64,000 bases of DNA from positions 1,054,001 through 1,118,000 of the forward strand of contig OY723257.1 of NCBI GenBank assembly GCA_963210315.1. Direction: 5' to 3'. Source of the DNA: Rhynchopus euleeides (Eukaryota; Euglenozoa; Diplonemea; Diplonemida; Diplonemidae). A program made the translations under genes and the position numbers. Under the pieces are notes generated by a model, which saw only the letters and a list, made by a program, of their open reading frames with translations, ran no database searches and was not told the origin of the DNA. Shown here piece by piece: positions 49,501 to 62,300 of the stretch (its first letter is position 1; the number at the start of each line of letters is the position of its first letter).

Positions 49501-52500
49501 CTAGTGGCTGCACTTCGGCGGCTTGCGTGTGACAAAGGAGCGACGCAGGACATCTGTCACCGCGCGGTTTGCCAGAAGGCGCGCCTTCTGCTCCTCCTCT
49601 GCCCGATCCCCCGCGTTGTCGGAACCCCAGCCAGAGAAGGATCCGTCGGACCCATCGTCGTCGTCGCCTGCGCCGGGCGCCGCCTCCACCACCAGCATCA
49701 CCTCCTTCTGCTCCTTCGGCGCACCGCTGAGCTTGAAGTCGGGAAGCTTCCCTAAAGCAGCTGCTGCTGAGGCCTCCTTCAGCACCTTCTCCGTCAGCCC
49801 CACCGGAGGTGTGTCTGTGATGGGCACAGCACCCTGGGCCTCCTGTGCCAAGACATGGCCAGGGCAAGTCCTGGAGCGCCCCTGCCCGGGGCTGGCGCGG
49901 AAGCTGAATGTCGCAGGTGTCCTGCCGGGGGTCTGGCCCGGCCGTGCGACTGGGCGGCGGAACGACGCCTTGACGTTCGCCATGCTTGCCTGGCGGGCAT
50001 CCCGCGTCAGGCCGAAGACAGTCGCCTTGCGCACCATCATGACCTCCGTGCCGAGGATAAGGTCGCTCTTCAGCAGCTCCTCGCATGTGGCCCGCCCGGT
50101 GGGCTCCACCACAAGCGTGTCGTTGAGGAAGCGTATTGTGTTCTGCCCGTAGGGGTGTGGGCCGTAGTCCACCCGCTGCCCGGGCTGCAGCTTTGCGATG
50201 TAGCCGATGATGGCGAAGCTCTTCCCGTCGGGCGCCTTGTGGGCGAAGGGCAGCTTCGAGGTGCACAGCTCCATCAGCAGGCAGCCGAGGGACCAGATGT
50301 CTGCGGCGTAGTCCGCTGCAGCCCCGCCTGTCACCTCGGGTGCCATATAGGCAGGCGTGCCGACTGTGCCCCCGGTGTTGCCTGGGTCATCGTCGGTGGA
50401 CTTCTGCACCTTTGTGGCGGTGCCGAAGTCGGTGAGCTTGCAGGCGCCCCGGCTGAGGAGCACGTTAGCCACCTTAATGTCGCGGTGTGCGATATTCTGC
50501 GAGTGGAGGTACTGCAGGCCCCGTGCAATGTCCTCCATGTACTTCGATGCCTGCTGCTCGCTGCACCCCCCAGGCGGGATCTTCCCAGCAAGGCTCCCCT
50601 CCTGTGCGTACTCCATGAAGATCTGCACCTCACTCTCCGTGATCTGGCTATAGAAGTAGTGGATGATGTTGGGGTGCGAGAACTGCGACATCAGCTGTGT
50701 GTGGCGGCCGGTGGGGGGTGGTGCGTGTAGTTGGGGTGCACCCCTGGCCTGGCTTGTATCGCAGGTGTACTGCATACCTTGACCTCTGTGATGAGGGCCT
50801 CTTCGTCCACCTTGTCGCGGCTCATACACTTCACAGCCATGCGCCCGTCCATCAGCTTGAGGATGGCCTCGTACACCTTGCCGAAGGCGCCCTGCCCCAG
50901 CAGCTTGCCGCGCTCCCATGCGCCCGGGACAATGCTGTTGGTGGTGGTGGGTGACGGCAGTAAGTCGGTGGATATTCACACCGAGTGCCCCTTTGGGTTT
51001 ATGTGAGTGCGAGAGGGGGAAGAGAGAGAGAGAGGGAGGGAGGGAGGGTGTGGCCAGGTGGCAGGCGGCAGGACGGTTGGCTTTGACCTTGCATCTTATG
51101 TGAAACACTTTATCCCGGAGCCAGCAAGCTGAAGACCGTCCGCTGATTCCAAAGAAGAAGGGGGGGGTGGGGGGGTGACGAGAGTTCCCTACATCTCTTT
51201 AAACGTTTCAGGGTGCGAGAGTTACTATTCACGGGCATGCATATTGTATTCATCACTCATTGAACGACTTGAACAACAGACGAGACATAGACAGGCCGAG
51301 GTAGAGGGCCACAGATCTCCCACCGCATGCATACCCGTTGCCGAAGATCTGCCTGATCTCGTCGATCTGCTGCTTCTGGATCTTTTTGTTCAGGATGCGG
51401 AGCTCAGCCTGGACGTGTTTGTGTGTGGATGGGGCATAGGAGTGAGGCAAATCAACAACCAGACACAACAGAGACCGCAGCAGCCACAACGCTCAGAACA
51501 CAGGCGGTGCCCGACGCCCAACGGGAGGCGAATTCGGCCTACGTTGGCGAGGTTGAGAGGGCTGCTGTGATCGGATCAGCCTCAACCCTGCGCTACCGGA
51601 GGCACCAGCTGCAAGCCACGCAGTCCATACCTCGTCCAGGGCACCCTGGAACTCTGCAGGGCAGACGGGCAGCGTCACCCCCAGCCAGTTGGTATCAGCA
51701 ATCTTCGCCTTCAGCTGCTCAGTCACAAGCCTCGACGCGATGATAACCTGCAGGGGGGATTGACGATACATTGACACCACCAATAGAAACGAATAGAAGC
51801 CTACGCCTCATGCACCCCACCCCACCCCACCCCGCGCTCTGTGGCGCCGCGAAGAACCCTGTGTCCCCCCCACACCGTTGCAACTCATCTCTCTCTTGCA
51901 TACCTCCACGTTGCTGTGCTTCTCCGCAAGGGAGACGAGCAGGTTTTCGACGTTAACCGAATCGCCATCCACATCGAGCAGGATCAGGTCGATGTGAACG
52001 GAGCCCAGCTGCGTCTCCACCTCGGCCTGCGTCGCGGCGTGCAGGATGGTGTGGTTGCACCGCTGCCAGAGGTGGTGGCAGAACGTCATTTTGTACACCA
52101 CATTCGACTCCACCACGAGGCAGGTGATCAGCGGGTCGACAGGCATGTCCGTGATGGTCTTCCGGGCATCCTGCACCTCCTGGGATATGGACTCGTCTGG
52201 CTCGAACACAGGCTCCTGCGAGACGAACCGCATCGGGAGCTTTGCATCGTTGAGTGTCGCCTTCAGGGAGCTGGTGAAGTCGTCCATATCCAGCTCGGAA
52301 CAGGCCAGGTAGGGGATGGCGACCGTCGCGCATGTCACAGCACAGGAGGATTCCTTCAGGGCGCTGAGGCTCTTCGCGGAGGAGACACTGCCGTTGTCCC
52401 TCGTGACCCGCATGCTTGGGTGCGACTTCATGCTCCACGACACGCTGCGCCGCGCGAGCTGCAGCGACTGCCTCCTCTCGAACTGCAGCGAGCCCCCCAT

Positions 52501-54726
52501 CTCCTCGATAGTCTTCTGCACCTCCAGCAGGTCCGGCGCCACCGTGATGTTCCCATCCTTCACCGCCTGCAGCACGTGGGCTGGGATCTCCTGCCCATCG
52601 GTCAGCACCTCCACGGTGATGTTGCCCATACCGGCATCCCCGACCTTCTCCAGCTGCACAGAGATCTCCACATTACCCCCGTCGCGGCTGTACTTCACTG
52701 CGTTGGTCACGAGGTATGCAATCGCCCTCGGGTATCGGATCATGTCGGTGTGAGCTTCCTCTGGCACGTTATCCCCAAAGATCAGCGATATCCCGATGTG
52801 GTTCTCCTGCTGGTAGTCAACTGAGAGCTTTTTGAAGGTGGTGATGACGTTCAGCGGGCCCCAGCTTGAGGTGTCAACCTTGGATGCCTTTTCGATGAGC
52901 GACATGGTTTCCGTCAGCGCTGACACGACGTGGGGCGGAACCCCGGCAAACGGGGAGAACGGCGTGGCCAGCCTGGTGAACTCGATGGAGGGCCCAAGCA
53001 TGTCTTTAAACTCCGCAATACCCGGGGTTGGCGCAGGCGACTCCCCGGAGTAACCCGCAACGGTGTTCAGAACGCTCTCCAGCTTCGGCGTGACCTGGTC
53101 AAACAGCCACTTCGAAAACAGCTTGTCGGTGGACCTGGGCCTGTTAATCCCAACACCCATCACAACGCCTGGTATCCTCCCACTAACAATCGTCATGGAG
53201 AGATGGGCCATGTTCAGACCATCCGCCTTCATAAAGGTGAAGACATATGGCTTGCACCCCAGATCGGCGTTCTGCGACACCGCCCTGATGCACTCATCGA
53301 TGTAAGCCTGATCCTCGATAAAGGGGAGGAACGCGGTGATGTCGTTGTTGAGCGCAACCGCGGCGGGGACACCCGTGAACTCCTCCATCATCTCGTTCCA
53401 CAGGAGGGTCATTCTCGACTCGCTGTGGATCAGCACAATCCCGATGTGGTTGCTTATGCTGTCCAGCGGCATCCTCACAAGGCTGGATATCCCGCCCGCC
53501 CCGAGTGACATATCCGTCGCCCCCATACTGCTGGACCCCTCAAGGCCCGGCAGGACGTGCTCAATGCCGAAGACAATCTCTCCCGTCTCCTCAAAGTTGA
53601 GCAGATTACCCTGCTGCTTCTTCGCATTGGCTGTCTTGATCCCACCGATTGTCTGCGCGAGCCCCAAACTCTTCACCGTCTGATCAATCGCCTTCGTGGT
53701 GTTGTCCAGCGTGTCGAAATCCGACATCTCCGTCTCACAGACCCCAATCTCCGGGTCGCTCCCGACGGACCGCACATCGGTAACCTGGATATCCCCGGAC
53801 CCCATCGACATGGTTGGATGGGGCATCCCCGGCGGTTGCGTCGCCTCCTGCTTCGCCGCTGCGCGGCGCATCTTCCGGTTTACCAAGTCATATAGGGCAG
53901 CCAACGCATCTTCGCTTGTCCGAATCGCCCCTGTCCCCTCGAGGAGCTCAAGCTGTCTCCCTAGGTCGAGGAGGAGGGCCTGGCTTGGGCCCAACCCTCC
54001 GCCGAGCGGGGAAGCGACTGCACCGCCCGACCCGCTCGTCAGTTGGAACCTCCCGAGGTCCGGCGAGCCCCCATCGAGCGATGCGCTGCTCGGGCTGCTG
54101 AGGCAGGGGAATGTGTTGAGGTTGGTGTCCTGAATCGTCCTCAGATTCCTCTGGTGCTGCGACGACGCCCCCGAGGACAGCGCAGTCCCAAAGTTGGACC
54201 CCTTGGGGTGCAGGCTCACCGGCACCCCCTCTCCCCGGTGAGGCACAGAGCTGAGCTGGCCGGAGTTAAGAGGTGTCACCTTGAAACCGCTCTCCCCGCT
54301 CGATGCCGAGTCGACCGTTGCGATGAACCTGTCGCATGTCGCGGCCTTTGAGGATCTGCTCCCATTCCCGGAGTCGGCGAGCTTCAGAGATGCGGGGAGA
54401 GGGAGGGGTGGTGGGGAGGACGGCCCACCCACACCACCACCGATGCCGTGAGGGCGGTGTGGCGCCGCAGCGCTGCGTTGGGGGTGGTGCTGCTGCGAGG
54501 CAGAGGCGGGGGAAGGGGCGGCGGCCCCCATCGCCGACTGCCACCGGGCAAACCTGCGTGATTTTCGCCGCACCGCATCGCATGCCGCCTGCACCGACGC
54601 ATCGGCAGACAGCGGCTCCCGACTCAACCCCGGTGGCGCCTTCTTCTTCTTCCTCCGCGTCTGGATCTCCGGAGACGGCACGCTAGGTGCCTCCCCCCCA
54701 AACTGCATGTCGCTACCGAGGAGCAT
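49501..54726 (-). CDS. PAS / HK-like ATPase / receiver / STE-type kinase fusion
   Basis: Five inferred exons: 54726-51904, 51747-51631, 51408-51335, 50934-50778, 50694-49501; 1454 residues. All four introns run GTATG(C/G)..CAG and every junction keeps frame and completes a domain. Ser/Pro-rich start; PAS-like fold about 420-525; HATPase-like domain about 640-800 with N-box TNAVKYS (Asn675) but weak glycine boxes and no clear phospho-acceptor His; receiver about 865-980 keeping Asp918 (LILLDVDGD) but with the usual Lys replaced (VTLPV); short coil; kinase about 1010-1290 with GQGAFGKV, Lys1040, HRD (Asp1129), DFG (Asp1146) and GTPAYMAPE, all intact and STE11/MAP3K-like. Acidic and basic C-terminal tail. 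A cytosolic signalling kinase controlled by degenerate two-component domains is inferred. Start Met at 54726 chosen over 54795, where a Pro-rich leader precedes. Confidence 0.88.
50695..50777 (-). other. Intron 4 of the kinase fusion gene
   Basis: GTATGCAGT...CACACACAG, 83 nt, phase 0, between ALITEVK and LMSQFSHPNI in the kinase N-lobe. Confidence 0.9.
50935..51334 (-). other. Intron 3 of the kinase fusion gene
   Basis: GTATGCATG...CACCAACAG, 400 nt, phase 2. Splicing gives IFGNGIVPGAWERGKLLGQG. This is the junction that links the sensor half to the kinase. In the kinase frame there is a stop codon within the intron, so the exon cannot extend upstream. Confidence 0.8.
51409..51630 (-). other. 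Intron 2 of the kinase fusion gene
   Basis: GTATGGACT...CACGTCCAG, 222 nt, phase 0. It joins the end of the receiver (FQGALDE) to the coil AELRILNKKIQKQQIDE. Confidence 0.8.
51748..51903 (-). other. Intron 1 of the kinase fusion gene
   Basis: GTATGCAAG...CCCCTGCAG, 156 nt, phase 0. It splits the receiver domain between AEKHSNVE and VIIASRLVTEQL. Confidence 0.85.
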
Positions 54727-56375
54727 GGTGGCGACAGCACACCCCGGGGGTGGGGGGGGAGGGGTGGAGGAGCAGTGGAACCCACCCCACCCCACCCCCC
54801 CCCACCCGGCTTTACCGATCCTCTGCCGCCACTATCTCGTTCCCCGATCTCTCCGCTCTTTCACACGGGGGTGTGAATCGTGCTGGGTTTCTTCTATTGT
54901 TCGCTGGGGGGGGGGGGGTGGAGGTGCTGCTGCCCCTGCTGTGTTTTTTATGGTGGATGCAAACCGCTCAGCGCTATAGCTATAAGAAGAGTCCCCACAC
55001 CGCACCCGCTCCCCCCCCCCCTCCGCCCTTTCGCGACTCACCCGTACCCCCGACGAAGGACAAACGGGGTGGGGGGAGGGGCTGTGTGTGTGTATGTGCG
55101 ATCTGACAGACACTGTGCGGGGTGTGTGTGTGGGTGTGTGCGTGGTTGTCAAGCTTTGACACGGGTTTCGCCGTGTACTCTTCGTACCCCTCCCCCCAGC
55201 CGCATCCCTTCAGCGAAGAACCGGGGATAATCGGACCAGGGCTAGCTAAACCCTGGTGGTGTCACGGGTGGGGTTGGAGAGGGAGAAAAGGAAGCTTTGC
55301 GTCTGCACATCAGAAAGGGGAGAGGAACACCCAAAGGTAGAAATCAAGCTGCGAAAAAATCCAAACACTGGCGTGTGTGTGGCGAACAAAGGGCTGTGTG
55401 CGGTTTGCGTGTGTATTCGGGATGGGAAGGAGCAGCAGGATGGGGCGGCACATCTGGATGTGCAATATCTCTCTCCATCTCCTCTCTGTGGCAGAGCGGC
55501 AAGGCATGCAGGGAGGGGCAAGGTGTGAAACAAGGGCTAACCCACGCCCCATAACCCAGTCACTGGGACACGCATGTCCCAGCCGCAGCCAAAGCCCTGG
55601 GCCTCAGTGGATGTGAGTACGATGTGCACGACACATTCCAAGCTGCTGCACAGCAGCAGCTGGGAATGTATCGGACACGGTTTAAAGGGGAGATTCCTGC
55701 AGTGCAATAGTGATGCAGGCCGAGGAACCCCCAGCTGTGTACGGGGGCACTGGGATCTCGAGCGCCAGCGAGCGCTGCTCTCTGGAAAGGGCCTGCATGA
55801 TTTGTGCCTGACATGGGCCATGCCGAAGAGGACGCACCAGTTTGCAAGAACCAGTCAACAAGACTGCCAACACAGGGCTTCGCAGGCCACGGATCTCTGT
55901 GATCGTACCCCCCTATTCCTCGGCGCCCGCCGCCCGCCCCCGCAAACAACCCCCACCAACCCAGCATTTCGTCGGAACCTCGAAAGTCAGGAACAGGCCT
56001 GGACACCCACACCGCACACTTACCACCCAACCTCCCTCACCCCCTCACCCCCGACTGGTGGTCCCCCAAACCATGCGTTGGGAGGCGATCGAGATAGAGC
56101 TCTGTGTGCGTTGTGTTCGTAGCCCAGCCACTGGCGTAGCCTCGCAGTGTAAACACGCACGTGAATCTGACGGAAAGTGTCACCTGGAAAGGTGGCACGT
56201 GGAGGGGAAGCCTGGGGGCACACACACCCCAATCGTTATGAAGTAGAATAGAGGATACCACACCAGAGGACACCTTGCTACCGATATGATACTGGCGGCT
56301 CCTTCAAGCAAAACCACGACTCGCAACATTACCTTGCACACGGCCATTGCCACACTGCGCTCCGTGTGTGGGGGA
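54727..56375. other. Intergenic between kinase and NLR-like genes
   Basis: Upstream region of the kinase gene and downstream region of the NLR-like gene, both on the minus strand. CACACA/GTGTGT and C/G runs occur near 54790-55140. No supported gene. Confidence 0.45.
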
Positions 56376-59300
56376 CTACGGAGCACCCGCAGCCCCACCA
56401 AGCAGACTGCATGCAGTGGGAGGCGTCACAGTGTCAAGCCCTGTGCAGTGAAAGGGTACAGGCACAACGGGTCCAACGCCTATCACAGTCTGCAGGCGCC
56501 ACGATGCGGCACAGATCGAGTGCAGGTTGCCATCACACACCGCAGTACAGTTGGAAACGCCTGAGGTCATAAATGCGCTGCCCACAGAGGACGTCTCGTC
56601 AAGCATCTGCAACTCCTTGCCTGTTAATGTATCCCAGACACAAACGCTCTTGTCAGAGGATCCTGAGATGATCTTCGATCCGTCTGGTGTGACAGTCACG
56701 GAGAACACAGCGGAGGTGTGGCCGTCAAGCTTCTGCAACACCTTGCCTGTTGATGTATCCCAGACACGAACGCTCTTGTCATCAGATCCTGAGATGATTT
56801 TCGATCCGTCTGGTGCGACAGCCACGCTGTTCACAGCCTCGGTGTGGCCTTCAATCTTCTGCAACTCCTTGCCTGTTGATGTATCCCAGACACGAACGCT
56901 GTTGTCCTCAGATCCTGAGATGATTTTCGATCCGTCTGGTGCGACAGCCACGCTGCTCACAGTGTCGGTGTGGCCTTCAAGCTTCTGCAACTCCTTGCCT
57001 GTTGATGTATCCCAGACACGAACGCTGTTGTCATAAGACCCTGAGATGATTTTCGATCCGTCTGGTGCGACAGCCACGCTGCTCACAGCCTCGGTGTGGC
57101 CATCAATCTTCTGCAACTCCTTGCCTGTTGATGTATCCCAGACACGAACGCTGTTGTCGCCAGATCCTGAGATGATCTTCGATCCGTCTGATGTGACAGC
57201 CACGGAGAACACAAAGGAGGTGTGACCGTCAAGCTTCTGCAACTCCTTGCCTGTTGATGTATCCCAGACACGAACGCTGTTGTCATAAGACCCTGAGATG
57301 ATCTTCGATCCGTCTGGTGTGACAGCCACGCTGCTCACAGTGTTGGTGTGGCCTTCAAGCTTCTGCAATTCCTTGCCTGTTGATGTATCCCAGACACGAA
57401 CGCTCTTGTCATCAGATCCTGAGATGATTTTCGATCCGTCTGGTGCGACAGCCACGCTGTTCACAGCCTCGGTGTGGCCTTCAATCTTCTGCAACTCCTT
57501 GCCTGTTGATGTATCCCAGACACGAACGCTGTTGTCCTCAGATCCTGAGATGATTTTCGATCCGTCTGGTGCGACAGCCACGCTGCTCACAGTGTCGGTG
57601 TGGCCTTCAAGCTTCTGCAACTCCTTGCCTGTTGATGTATCCCAGAGACGAACGCTGTTGTCATAAGACCCTGAGATGATTTTCGATCCGTCTGGTGCGA
57701 CAGCCACGCTGCTCACAGCCTCGGTGTGGCCATCAATCTTCTGCAACTCCTTGCCTGTTGATGTATCCCAGACACGAACGCTGTTGTCGCCAGATCCTGG
57801 GATGATCTTCGATCCGTCTGATGTGACAGCCACGGAGAACACAAAGGAGGTGTGACCGTCAAGCTTCTGCAACTCCTTGCCTGTTGATGTATCCCAGACA
57901 CGAACGCTGTTGTCATAAGACCCTGAGATGATCTTCGATCCGTCTGGTGTGACAGCCACGCTGCTCACAGTGTTGGTGTGGCCTTCAAGCTTCTGCAACT
58001 CCTTGCCTGTTGATGTATCCCAGACACGAACGCTGTTGTCGCCAGATCCTGAGATGATCTTCGATCCGTCTGATGTGACAGCCACGGAGAACACAAAGGA
58101 GGTGTGGCCGTCAAGATTCTGCAACTCCTTGCCTGTTGATGTATCCCAGACACGAACGCTGTTGTCATAAGACCCTGAGATGATCTTCGATCCGTCTGGT
58201 GTGACAGCCACGCTGCTCACAGTGTTGGTGTGGCCTTCAAGCTTCTGCAATTCCTTGCCTGTTGATGTATCCCAGACACGAACGCTGTTGTCATCAGATC
58301 CTGAGATGATCTTCGATCCGTCTGGTGTGACAGTCACGGAGCGCACCCAGTCGGTGTGGCCGTCAAGCTTCTGCAACTCCTTGCCTGTTGATATATCCCA
58401 GACACGAACGCTCTTGTCATCAGATCCTGAGATGATCTTCGATCCGTCTGGTGTGACAGTCACGGACACAAAGGAGGTGTGGCCGTCAAGCTTCTGCAAC
58501 TCCTTGCCTGTTGATGTATCCCAGACACGAACGCTCTTGTCATAAGACCCTGAGATGATTTTCGATCCGTCTGGTGTGACAGCCACGCTGCTCACAGTGT
58601 GGGTGTGGCCGTCAAGCTTCTGCAGCTCCTTGCCTGTTGATGTATCCCAGACACGAACGCTCTTGTCATCAGATCCTGAGATGATCTTCGATCCGTCTGG
58701 TGTGACAGTCACGGAGCACACAGAGGAGGTGTGGCCGTCAAGCTTCTGCAACTCCTTGCCTGTTGATGTATCCCAGACACGAACGCTCTTGTCCTCAGAT
58801 CCTGAGATGATCTTCGATCCGTCTGGTGTGACAACCACGGAGCGCACCCAGTCGGTGTGGCCGTCAAGCTTCTGCAACTCCTTGCCTGTTGATATATCCC
58901 AGACACGAACGCTCTTGTCATCAGATCCTGAGATGATCTTCGATCCGTCTGGTGTGACAGTCACGGAGTCCACAGAGGAGGTGTGGCCCAACAGAGGCGG
59001 GAGAGGGGCACCGAATGAGCAGCCCTGCCAGTCGGAGCCTGTGAGATTGCCCTCCGAGATCATCGCGTGCTCCAGCCAGCAGTTGTTGAAGCGGCACTGC
59101 TTGAGTACAGTCCCGTACAGGCGTGCGTGGCGCAGATCGCTGTCCTGCACAAGCACACCCGAGAGGTCGCACCCGAAGATGAACCGCGTGCGCACCGCGA
59201 GTGCCATGGCATTGGAAGCAGACGACAGTGATACCGCGTCAGCACCAGCATCCCGGGTCGCCAGGACCAGCGGCAGGAGCTCCGTCGCAACAGCTGTGTC

Positions 59301-62300
59301 GCGTTCGTCGCACCCACGTGCGAGCACCATGTCTGCAAAGTACTGCATCACGTTTGGCGCATCCTGGCTGAAGGGCCTGCGCACGTTGTACCCAAGCATC
59401 TCGCCCACACCACCCTTCCGTGCCAGCCGCCGCGCCACAAGGAACTCGCCAAGCGTCTTGTGACGGAACGCAAACGCGCTGCTGTCTTCCTCGAAGCTCT
59501 CCACACGGAACGGCAGCACACGGAACGCCTCGTCCGCCTCTGCACCGTCCACCTTGTCCTCCTCCAACAGGCGCACCCGCTCTTTCCCCAGCACTCCCTG
59601 CCACGTCTGTGCCTGCAGCATCGCACACGCAATCAGTTCCCCCACCCGCAGCACCTTCTCGGCGCGCGCTGATGCATCTGCTCCATGCGACCGCTGACGC
59701 AACCCCACCTCCACGCACTTCTGCAGGTATGCCTCGTACACCGCCACATCACTCAGGCGCAGCTGTGCCTGTGCGCCGCACGACGACAGCTCGTGCTGCG
59801 CGTAACACGCCATGTGAAGCAGGAACGGGTTGCGCAGCTGCGACAGCACACCCACCTCAGCGTCTGCGACTGTGTGCTCAGGAACTGGCTCCGCCGCCTT
59901 CGCCAACTGTGCCGCACGCACCTTGCCGATGTACGCCACTGCGTCTGCCTCCGTGAAGGGCTGCATGTAGAGCGACCTCGTCCCGTCCCCACACACCTGC
60001 GACGGCGTGTGTCCCATGCTCTTCAGGTACTCGCCGCGCGTCGTCACAATCACGCTGCACTGATTCGCACACCACGGGTGCAGCTGCAGCAACCCTTCCC
60101 CGCCACTGGCCTTGCACGCGTCGCTCAAACCCAGCTGCATCAGCCCCACCTCGTCCAGCGAGTCCAGGATCACCACAACATCGTAGACACTGCTCAGATG
60201 CTCCAACGCAGCCTCCTCCAGCCCGAACGATTTCTGGATGAACTCGTCGATCCCGGCGTGTGTTGTGACGGTGTCCATCCCAATTGCCGGCAGCGCCACA
60301 AACACAGGGAACACGGGCTTCTTTCTCTGTGACACCACCCCTGCACCGCCTGCCTTCTTCTCCTCTTGCAGCAGGTGGCACAGAACCGCAACCGCCGCAG
60401 ATGTCTTCCCGGTGCCTCCGTCCCCGACCAGGCACAGCGGGTGCCGCGTCATCCCCGTCTCCCCCGCCCCCTCCTCCGCATCCGCGTCTGCCGCCAGCCA
60501 CTCGTCCACCTCGTGCAGCAGCATCCTCGTCTCCGCCTCAGGCACATGTGTGTCGTCCCCGACCCTGCCCTCCACGTAGCCGTCCAGGAACTCCGCGAAG
60601 AGCAACGCCGTGTGCTGCAGCACCTTCCGCACCGCCTCAACCTGCTCCGACACAGAGTAGTTGCCATTGGCGTCGTTGCCGTTGTCGTGTTTCGCCACCT
60701 CCTGCATCACAATCACGTCGAACTGCTGACCCACCATGCGCAGCAGCGTGGGGGACAGCTTCCACTGCACCCGGAACTCGATGTTGCTGTCGTACAGCAG
60801 CTCCGCCTCCTGCGGGAACACGCTTGCAAACCCCACCTCCGCCGCACCCTGCTTCGCCACAATCACAAAGAACGTCCCCGCCTTCCCGTACACAAAGGAC
60901 GTCGCCACATCCTGCTTCTGCGTCGTCGACGTGAAGGCGTTCCACACCACCGACGTCCCCACCTTGTACTGCGCCGACACGTTCCGGTCGATTCCGCGGA
61001 ACACCGTGGTCAGGTTCGGCCGCCGGCTCCGGATCAGCCGCGTCAGCTTTGCAATGAGCGGCTGGAACGTTGCAATCACGTGCAGCTGTGCCGGTGCCTC
61101 CTCAAGCTCGAACACGCTGCTTGCCGCAGACTCCCGCACTTCCTTCGACAGCCCAATCGTCCGCATCGCCTGGTTCATCCCGAAGTACAGCGCCGGCCGC
61201 ACGTAGCCCGCCCCGTGGTTCCCCAGCACAGCCGTGTCGGTGAAGTTCTTGTGATACTCCTTGACGATGGGCCCACCGTCAGCGTTGCACACAAGCTTGC
61301 CCGTCGTCGTATCTTCGATGTCGTACTCAACGCAATCGCAGGTGAAGAGGTAGCCTGCACACAGATGCTCGAACCAGCCGTCCACCGCCATCCAGTCCTC
61401 GATCTCTTCTGACGCCTTCTCCACACGCTGCAGCACCCGCTGCACAACAAACCGCAGCCCAAGCAGCACGCTGTCGACGTGCTTTGCCCGGTACCCGAGA
61501 TCCGGCTGTACCTCCAGCAGCTGCACCAGCCAGTCGAGCAGCGGTGTCTCGCACGTCGCGTCGTTGCGCGTGAAGCAGATCTTCCGCCCGTCGACGTGAT
61601 TCTGCAGCCGCTCGCTCGTCTTGTCCTTGTCGGTGGATTTCTGTGTGTGGTGCTCCTGTGGCGGCGGCTGACTCTGAGGCTGCTGCTGCAGTCCGTCCCA
61701 TGCAGTGCGGGGTGCGTCAGCAGCGGCGTCACGTGCCCTCAAGGCCGGCCACTCGTCCGTGAGAATGGCCTGCAACCACTGAGACTGCTGCCGCTCCAGT
61801 GCTTCCGATGCAGTGCGGGCTGCGTCAGCAGCAGAGGCAACACGTGCCCTCAAGGCTGGCCACTCGTCAGTGAGGAAGTCCCGCAACGACTGCGACTGCA
61901 GCTGCTCCAGTGCCCCCGACGCAGTGCGAGCTGCATCAGCCGCGTCAGCCGCAGCGGCAACACGTGCCCTCAAGATCGGCCACTCTTTTGTGAGGAAGTC
62001 CCGCAACGACTGCGACTGCAGCTGCTCTAGCGGCTGAGCCTGCAACTGGCCCTGCTGATGCTGATACTGATGCTGCTGCGGTGCCTCTGATGAGTCGCTG
62101 GCAGCAGCAGCCAGAGTGTGAACACGTTTCATCAAGCACGGCCACTCGTCTGTGAGGAAGTGCTGCAGCCTGGTCGCTACCTCAGTCTGCACCTCCTTCA
62201 CTTGCTCGGCGAGCGCCGCCAGCAGCGCACTGCGTTTGCCTTCGTCACGGTGCTGCAGCGCGTACCATACCGGTGTCCGCCCCGCACCGTCGGGAACGCT

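Noticed and set aside
50779-51108. Uninterrupted frame upstream of the main kinase exon, giving a 535-residue protein
   Set aside because: In that frame the kinase glycine loop is lost. The spliced model with introns 50695-50777 and 50935-51334 restores GQGAFGKV and the catalytic Lys.
56600-58990. Regular repeat array as a CRISPR
   Set aside because: Units are contiguous 126-bp WD40 codons in one open frame with no spacers, and the genome is eukaryotic.
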